Source of the DNA: Cyrtodaria siliqua
Taxonomy: Eukaryota; Mollusca; Bivalvia; Adapedonta; Hiatellidae
Length of the DNA stretch: 64,000 nt
Direction of reading: 5' to 3'
Assembly (NCBI GenBank): GCA_037043455.1
Contig: JAWPHD010001209.1
Location: 186,001 to 250,000, forward strand
This document shows, in pieces, positions 57,373 through 64,000 of this stretch. The notes beneath the pieces were generated by a model. That model was given only the letters and a program-made list of their open reading frames with translations, ran no database searches and was not told where the DNA came from. The translations under genes were made by a program, and so were the position numbers. Each line of letters opens with the position of its first letter. The stretch's first letter is position 1.

Positions 57373-58829
57373 CTGCAATTAATGAAACATTTTAGAACTA
57401 TTCAGGAAAAACAAACTATTAGTTTCGACTATCTTTGACTCTAAAAACGGATACTGACTGTTAAAACCCTGTGCAAAATCAAATATAGTCAGTCATGGAC
57501 AATGAATTAACTTACTAATTATCCAATACACGTCGTTTATTTGTGTTAGCTAACAAAACAATAAATGGCAAATTAAATTGTAGGGGAAAAAACTCTTTAC
57601 AATCATTCATCGGGCATGTTTAAACTGCGGGCCTATTTGCGAAACTTTGCAGGCCTATCATTATTCATCAAATGTATTGATTATTTTGCGAAATAACTCA
57701 AATAGTTTAACTTAATGTATATGACACAATTGATAAACAATGTAACGTTTTAAATTGCTTGTGCAGAGTTTTATCCTATTTTCTTTAAGTTTTAGTGTTG
57801 CGGGCCTTTTCGCGGGCTTAAACTTTTCGGAATTTGTGTAGTACATACATCCACTTAGAAAAACAAGATATGACTGAAATGATGTAGCCGTACCGACTGC
57901 TACGAACCAGACAATTTGCGCACAAAAGGGCGTATCGCAGTTGACATTAGCGGATGGTAACATGAATAGTCAGGTGTATCAGGACAAGATAGTTAATGAT
58001 ATCGAGATGCATCGTGGATGTTTAATGTTTTCCCGAAAAGAATTACAAATCTCAACACAGTAATGCACCGTGGAATGATTCCCAAACTACTAAAACGTTC
58101 CTTACCGATCAAGGTATCAAGTACTGGTTTGGCTGTCCAGTTCGCCTTATAGTTATGTCCTATAGAGACTATTTGGTGGATAATTAATAGGAACATGAAC
58201 AGAGTTCGAAACAAAAAGCAGGGATTGTGGAGGATTGGAATAATTGGATAATTTAAGTCAATTCAATTATTTATTTAGTGGATACCTGTGTATATTTTAT
58301 TAAATGTGACCGTTTTTTCTTTCTTTTAAAGTTACTTGCACTGGGCACCATGTTGCGACCTGGGCACCATAGTCTCGACCTGGGCACCACGACGTTTCAA
58401 AAATGGGTTAATAGCATTTTATATGGCATATAATATTCAGTTTTTTGTGCCAGAGCATCCGTCTGTCCATTACACAGTTGTATGAAGGTCAAATATTAGC
58501 GTAGACCTGCAGATCATAGAAGAATGGTCACAAAATTCTGATTTTGACAAATCAACAATGATTTCTTGCAAAGTCCAAACGCTCTACACGATTAGATTTT
58601 GGCATTTTTTCAATTATTTTGATTTCAAAATAAAGGTTGGACATATTTGTCCGGAATGACATTCCCCGCTTTTGGGGAATTGGACATAAACGTCTTGATA
58701 AAACAAAAACACAATTTCACACTCACCTTTTGACGACAATTTCTGCGCTGGGCACCGTAACGGAAAATGCCCGGTGACAATTTTAACGCATAACAATAGC
58801 GTCATGGTGCCCTTTATTCCCCCACCGTG
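57358..58829 (-). repeat. Right inverted arm
   Basis: This is the fuller arm, with about 195 bp near the terminus (58,630-58,815) that the left arm lacks. It carries GGTGCCCAG words at 58,745-58,760 and about 58,340-58,390. The 83-codon frame is at 57,712-57,963. The inner end overlaps the start of the zinc-finger exon. Confidence 0.85.
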
Positions 58830-58834
58830 ATTTA

Positions 58835-59555
58835 GCTCCTCCAATAAATACAGTAAATTCACTTGATTTAAATATGTCTAATAATCTATTGTTAATACTA
58901 AATAACTCATGTAATAGAGCCTTGTACGATATATTTTATATGCATTACCTCATGTTTTCATGTTAATGTATGTATTTTTTATCGGAAAACACTTATACCG
59001 AGGGTTGGAAAATAAGAATCTGTCATGGGTATCCAGTGAAGGTCAGGAATTCCAACTCGAGACATAATTGTTTTTATCAGAACAGAGCTCTGCCGAGGTT
59101 CCGATTAAAACAATAATCCGAGATTTCGGAGTCAGGACCAGATATTCATGACTGATTCTTTTTCTTTCAAAACCAATGATATTTTGTGCATTGAATTCAC
59201 CAACAAGAAAATAAGGAAGATTGCCGTGTATCCCTTTAAAATCAATCATTTATCAGAACTTTTGAATATATGCACTTCAGTGTTGTTTTGTTGAGAGTAT
59301 ATAAAAAGCTTTCAGATAAAACTAACTGAGGCATTTTATCTCGAATTTAAATGCTGGCCAATTGTTTAGGGAAAAATGGCCAATTTTGTTAGTCAAATTC
59401 TCCCTTAATACTGTCATAATTTTCTAGATTATTTTGCTTTTATCCAACAAGTTGTAAAATATAATTAGACATGCCTCAATGTTGCATTATAAAGTGTGAA
59501 CAATTATTGTTCACTCGAATCAATGTTTATATGTATATGCAAACAAATGAATCAG
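58835..59555. other. Gene-free spacer with one MITE terminus
   Basis: No gene is recognised. At about 59,209-59,239, GAAGATTGCCGTGTATCCCT followed by TTAA matches the right end of the TTAA MITE family, without its left partner. Confidence 0.45.
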
Positions 59556-59998
59556 TTATAATTCAATTCAATTCAATTTCAATTCAACTTTTTATTAAAG
59601 CATAAACATTTTACAATGTCCATCGCCATCAGCATTGAGGCGGTATTACATACAAGACATACTAAATACAAATACACACATATATTAAAACATGTTCTGG
59701 AGAAGAGCATGAGAAATATTTAGGTATGAGTAAACAAATTTAAGGATAAACACGTATATATTATTGAAAGTAATTATAGCATACAAGTTGTTCACACCAC
59801 TGGTATGGCTCGAAACACTATTAAATATTATGTATAGTACATGATCCATTTATGACCTATATAGATAATATACAGTGTGATTGCACGAGCTTCACGAATA
59901 CCAATACCATAACACATATTTGCATTGTAAACATAAGGCATTATGAAAACAGTGTTGGGTTGTTGGTCACTACATTATTAGAACAGTTTTACAATACA

Positions 59999-60046
<48 letters not shown>

Positions 60047-62430
60047 TAATAATAATAATAAAACACTTACAAAAACTGCACCTGCGCATTTTTTTTTAAA
60101 AGTATGTATTTATTCGGTTGCAATTAAGCTCTCACGTTTGGTATTTGCAAGACTAATATATTTGGCTAGCCTATTCAATAATTTAGAATTATCCGTAGAT
60201 AACAACGATTTAAACTTTTGTAAACTAGGCCAGCTACAGTAGTATCTAGGTAAACATTCTATTCTTATTTCTCTATAACACGGACAAGCTAAAGTAAAGT
60301 GATATTCATCTTCAACAACATTTATATTGCAAAAAGTACACTTTCTTTGATCCCTCTCTATATTTCTGTATCTACCCTCTTCAATAGCCAATTTATGAGC
60401 TGAACATCTTAATCTAGTTAATGCTATCATGTGCTTATGATTTTGGACACAATTAATATATTTTTCACATCCAAAGTTTGCTTTAATATATTTATAAGTA
60501 GATAATTTGGGGGAAGAAGTTAAGGTGGCAAACCATTCCTGCAAATGTTGATCATAGAGCCTTTCTATGTCATAATGATATGAGTTAGTTGTAGCTTTGT
60601 AATAGTTTCGTTATTCCATAAAAAACTGAATCCAAGATCATTAAGAAGACGTTCGACATGAGTCGCCCATGATTCATTATCATTATTTTGTATTTGATTC
60701 TGTAATACCTTATACATTAGTGAATTGGGCGATTTCATAATTTTAAACCAAAATTTCAAGATTCGTTCTTTGCGTAATATTGCCAAAGGTACTTTACCTA
60801 ATTCCGCATAAACAGTGCATTTGGCGTTTGATGCCTAACGTTAAGAATCTGTTTTAAAAACTTCAAATAAATTCGTTCGATGTCGGGGGAGGTATGAAAC
60901 CCCCATACTTCAGCACCATAATTCAAAATAGGTAGAATCATTGTATCAAACAGTTTTATTTTTTCGCTTATGTTTAGCTCAATTATTGCAAATAAAGAGT
61001 TAAGTGAAAACAGTGCCCTCATGGCTTGTTCGGAAAGGGCTTTTTGTGTTTGAAAGAAAATTCCATTAAACATAAGCGTTACTCCTAGGTAGGTAAATTT
61101 TGAAACGTTATGTAGTTTCATATTGTTATAATATATATCTACGTTTTGTGTCCTAGTACCTTGTTTACATACCATTACTACAGTTTTATCGATATTAACA
61201 CTTATTTTCCACTTTTCGCAATAATCATGTAGTTTATTTAATAGGATTTGTAGTCCATTTGCTGAATATGAAAATAAAACAGTGTCATCAGCGAACAACA
61301 GTAGATAAATTTGTAATTCATTCAAAGTTAAAAGTTCTGCATTATCATCATGTAAATGACTAGTCATATCGTTGATAAATATAATAAATAATAAGGGAGA
61401 CAATACTTCGCCTTGTTTGACGCCCATATAACTTTCAAAGTGATCTGTAAGGCATCCGTGGACTCTTACACATGTTTTGACTGAACTATACATAGCTTGT
61501 AACATTTTAACAAATTTCGATGACACACCCATGTTGAGTAACTTAAACCATATTCCATTTCTATAAATTAAATCAAATGCTTTTCTAAAATCAATAAAAG
61601 CGCAATAAAGTTTTCGCCTTTCATTTTTAATTATTCTATTAATAATAGTATGCAAGACAAAAACACAATCGATTGTACTTTTATGTTGCCTAAATCCGAA
61701 TTGATTGTCTGACAATAAATGGTTTTCTTCTGTCCATTTACGTAAACGGTTATCTAACACATGTGAAAATATTTTCGAAAATATACTAGTGAGCATTATT
61801 CCTCTATAATTATTTACATCGTTTTTATCCCCACGTTTTGGTACAGGTATCAATATACCGTTTGTCCAGGAATCAGGATAGTAACAATTATTATACATGT
61901 AATTAAAAAGTTTACAAAAATTGGTGACAATATATTATCAGCTTCAATAAATATTTCGGGTATCAATAGGCCTGCTCCCCCACTTTTTCTTCTTTTTAAA
62001 CTTTTAATTGATTTTTGAACCTCGTCTATGCTAAATGCACAGTCAAGTTGATCAACAACATTTATATGCAAGTCATCTTGATCTAAGAATGTTTCGACAT
62101 CCGCATTTTTGTATATATCGTCTGCCGAGAATAAGTCTTTAAAATGGTTAAAAAAATCATCCGCAGAAATATTAGTATTATTTTTATTTTGTTTTTTAAA
62201 TTTACGAACATAGTCCCAAAACTTCTTTGGTTCGTTTTTGGCAGCATTATGTAGTATGTCTTTTTGATATTTTTTATATTTTGCTTTTGCTCGCCGTTTT
62301 GCTAGTCGGAAAATTCTACGTTTTGAGATAACCAAATTTACAGATTCCAGTGTCCTTAATTGTCGATACCTAGTATTCGCTGATCGCAACTCACGTCGTG
62401 CACGTTCACATTCATCCGTATACCATATGA
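59556..62430 (-). pseudogene. LINE, 5'-truncated, near-complete RT
   Basis: On the minus strand, 62,389-61,850 encodes the linker ahead of RT (AKRRAKAKYKKYQKDILHNA, FWDYVRKFKKQ, SLKRRKSGGAG). After a frameshift near 61,890 an unbroken 366-codon frame (61,898-60,798) carries the RT: VPKRGDKNDVNNYRGIML, CAFIDFRKAFDLIYRNG (motif A), GVKQGEVLSPLLFIIFIND (motif B), LLLFADDTVLFS (motif C, FADD intact) and FTYLGVTL. Two further frames follow: 60,786-60,565 and 60,544-60,110, the last with the knuckle CTFCNINVVEDEYHFTLACP. The APE endonuclease is absent, so the copy is 5'-truncated. The 3' region holds a TAA microsatellite and ends in a TTGAA-type tail at 59,560-59,585. It is a CR1/Jockey-group LINE, distinct from the PHD-bearing one. 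Confidence 0.82.
60001..60061. repeat. (TAA)n microsatellite
   Basis: About 60 bp of ATAATA repeats with one interruption lie in the 3' untranslated part of the minus-strand LINE. Confidence 0.95.
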
Positions 62431-63474
62431 TATATTATGATATAATAGTATGATGCGATTCAACCATATAATGCGCCGTCCATTCAAAAACTTCCTTATT
62501 TAGATGAAACAAATATCACGGCCAAGTTTAATAACCAGCCAAATCGCACCTACAGTACAATGCCGGGGTGTATGTGTCTCTGGAGAGAAAATGATAAAAC
62601 GTGCCTTTAATCTGGTCTACATTTATCATTATGTTGGGCGAATTTGGCACTCTTGATAAATTTTCATAACGATGCAGAGTTTGCTATATCAATCCGTTTG
62701 CTTTCCAGATGAATGTACAGTTACACAAACTTTATTACATTAAAATACTATTTAAAAAAATAATAGCCGTCATCCAAAATGTATTAACTAATGCTTTTAA
62801 TTGTTACATTTTTTCCTTTTGATGTCAAACACCGTTTTTAATTATTTCCTAACGCTTGATAGGCCCATAATATGATATATCATGTAGGTGGCGATTCCAC
62901 CTTGACCACATCCCCACGTTTTGCATAGTAGTAAGTTATATAAAAAAAACTTCAAAATTGATTCATCAAAAACGTCCTGTAATCCTGTATGCTATCCATC
63001 TAAAGGCTTTCCTGTTGTCGTTATGGGTTACACCAGCTGCATTACATTGACCTACTAAATATCAAAATAACAGCAGTCACCTGAAATGCAACAAATGATC
63101 CCAAATTTCATTTATCTGGAAATCTCGCTATCCTTGGTCCAATAGAAAACCAAGTTATCTTAAAACTTCAGATACACCATCCAAAAAGTCTGATTTATAA
63201 CTAATAAGAGACTGTGTTTTGTTCCCGAAACATGACAAGCACTTTGTTGCATCACTCCATTCCAACCCCACTTAAATATGCAAAATTCAAATCTGTATTC
63301 AAATATCCATATATACAGTATATCATACATGACTTATTCTGATACAAAAGCATTTCAAGAAAATAATCGTCATTATTTTGAAGAAAATACATGTTTTCAG
63401 GGTCGCGACATCCAAATTAAGTTAGTACATCATGTAACTGTCTTTTTTTCAGACTCGGATTAAAATGTACCCAG
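62431..63474. other. Gene-free spacer
   Basis: No coding motif or element end is recognised upstream of the LINE. A 61-codon plus frame at 63,278-63,463 has no motif. Confidence 0.45.
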
Positions 63475-63477
63475 AGG

Positions 63478-63628
63478 ATCTTACATGAGTGCCTATTTAA
63501 TACAGAATTTATTAAACGAGTGGGTACAATTATATGATGCGAGACTGAGTCGAGCATCGTATCAATTTTAATCAATGAGTTTAATAAATTCAATATTAAT
63601 TAAATAGGCACGAATGTTAAGATTCTAT
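63478..63628. repeat. Foldback hairpin
   Basis: ATCTTACATGAGTGCCTATT with AATTTATTAAAC on the left pair with GTTTAATAAATT and AAATAGGCACGAATGTTAAGAT on the right. The centre GATGCGAGAC...GAGCATCG also pairs partly. It is MITE-like and non-coding. Confidence 0.75.
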
Positions 63629-63889
63629 TTATCATATAAAAAAAAAAGGGCAAATAAAGCAACATTTATTATTGTTGATGCCTGTATATATGATGTCATC
63701 ATTTTATGAAGAGGAGCTATGTTTGTATGACGTCATATGTTGAGTCAGTCATCTCCGTACGACACCGAACAAGGAAACTATGTAGGTGATTTCTGTAATC
63801 CTGTATTTTCAATGGTTATGGAAATTGGTGTGGCAATTCCGATGTATTCCGAGCTGAACGGAAAAGACTGAACGATATTAATTTTGCGT

Positions 63890-64000
63890 ATTATTTTACT
63901 AGTTAAATAGATCATGGTTTTATGACATTAGCTTCTCACCGCTGTGGGTTCGAATCCCACTGGGAGCTCGACTTGTAAGTGAGGAAGTGTCGATTCTTAC
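63890..64000 (+). mobile_element. tRNA-derived SINE head, cut by window end
   Basis: GGTTCGAATCC (B box, about 63,949) is followed by CACTGGGAGCTCGACTTG and AAGTGAGGAAGTGTCGATT, matching 24,061-24,115. The body continues past the window. Confidence 0.7.

Larger units (their letters stand above)
49980..58834. mobile_element. 8.85-kb element with RSS-like CACGGTG ends and 5-bp target duplication
   Basis: The left end at 49,985 reads CACGGTGGGAAATCAAGGGC. The right end at 58,829, reverse-complemented, reads CACGGTGGGGGAATAAAGGG. ATTTA flanks both ends (49,980-49,984 and 58,830-58,834). Long inverted arms follow: 49,985-51,298 and 57,358-58,829. Known: Transib transposons, relatives of RAG1, have CACGGTG-like terminal heptamers and make 5-bp duplications. 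Subterminal GGTGCCCAG words recur in both arms. The interior holds a YqaJ-family pseudogene, a zinc-finger pseudogene, a ~530-bp tandem repeat and two nested MITEs. No transposase was recognised; class membership is inferred from the ends. Confidence 0.72.

Overview
This is a eukaryotic nuclear window, AT-rich and almost wholly repetitive, most likely from a bivalve mollusc. The guess rests on mobile-element content: a Naiad-type Penelope-like retroelement with an N-terminal endonuclease, molluscan tRNA-derived SINEs, tandem arrays with a ~161-bp unit resembling bivalve 'pearl' elements, and CR1-like LINEs with a PHD finger. I found no intact host protein gene, rRNA or functional tRNA gene. 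Nearly every open frame is an element remnant or a shadow of a tandem repeat.

Layout. 1-5.1 kb: a minus-strand Naiad pseudogene, then a plus-strand type-B DNA polymerase pseudogene of the Polinton/Maverick kind. 5.1-9.5 kb: SINE pieces, foldback elements, a LINE tail and a TTAA-flanked MITE. 10-16.2 kb: one CR1-like LINE (decayed 2A-like motif, PHD finger, APE endonuclease, RT) split by two later insertions, a 2.3-kb foldback with ~890-bp arms and a 462-bp MITE with a 9-bp target duplication. 16.2-26.2 kb: palindrome and tandem arrays, a second copy of a dispersed repeat, SINEs, the first 161-bp array, and a 2-kb element filled at both ends with ACCATGGT palindromes. 26.4-35 kb: LINE fragments and an L1/Tx1-like LINE lacking its catalytic palm. 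35.9-38.8 kb: a segment bounded by a 14-bp inverted repeat and ATAA, holding the second ~160-bp array. 39-48.5 kb: minisatellites (56, 95, ~70 and 21 bp), a LINE tail, a TTAA MITE and a third array.

The most interesting object is at 49,980-58,834: an 8.85-kb element with inverted arms of 1.3-1.5 kb. It starts and ends with CACGGTG, the Transib/RAG-signal-like heptamer, and is flanked by a perfect 5-bp duplication (ATTTA). Inside are a broken gene of a YqaJ-nuclease-like family on the plus strand, a broken six-finger C2H2 zinc-finger gene on the minus strand whose splice acceptor lies inside the right arm, a ~530-bp tandem repeat, and two younger nested MITEs. No Transib or RAG1-like transposase was recognised, so this is either a decayed or non-autonomous element or an unfamiliar combination.

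59.5-64 kb: a 5'-truncated LINE with a nearly intact RT domain, a small foldback, and the head of a SINE cut by the window edge. Nothing here looks like a working pathway. The value of the window is the record of which element jumped into which, and several terminal structures that can be tested.
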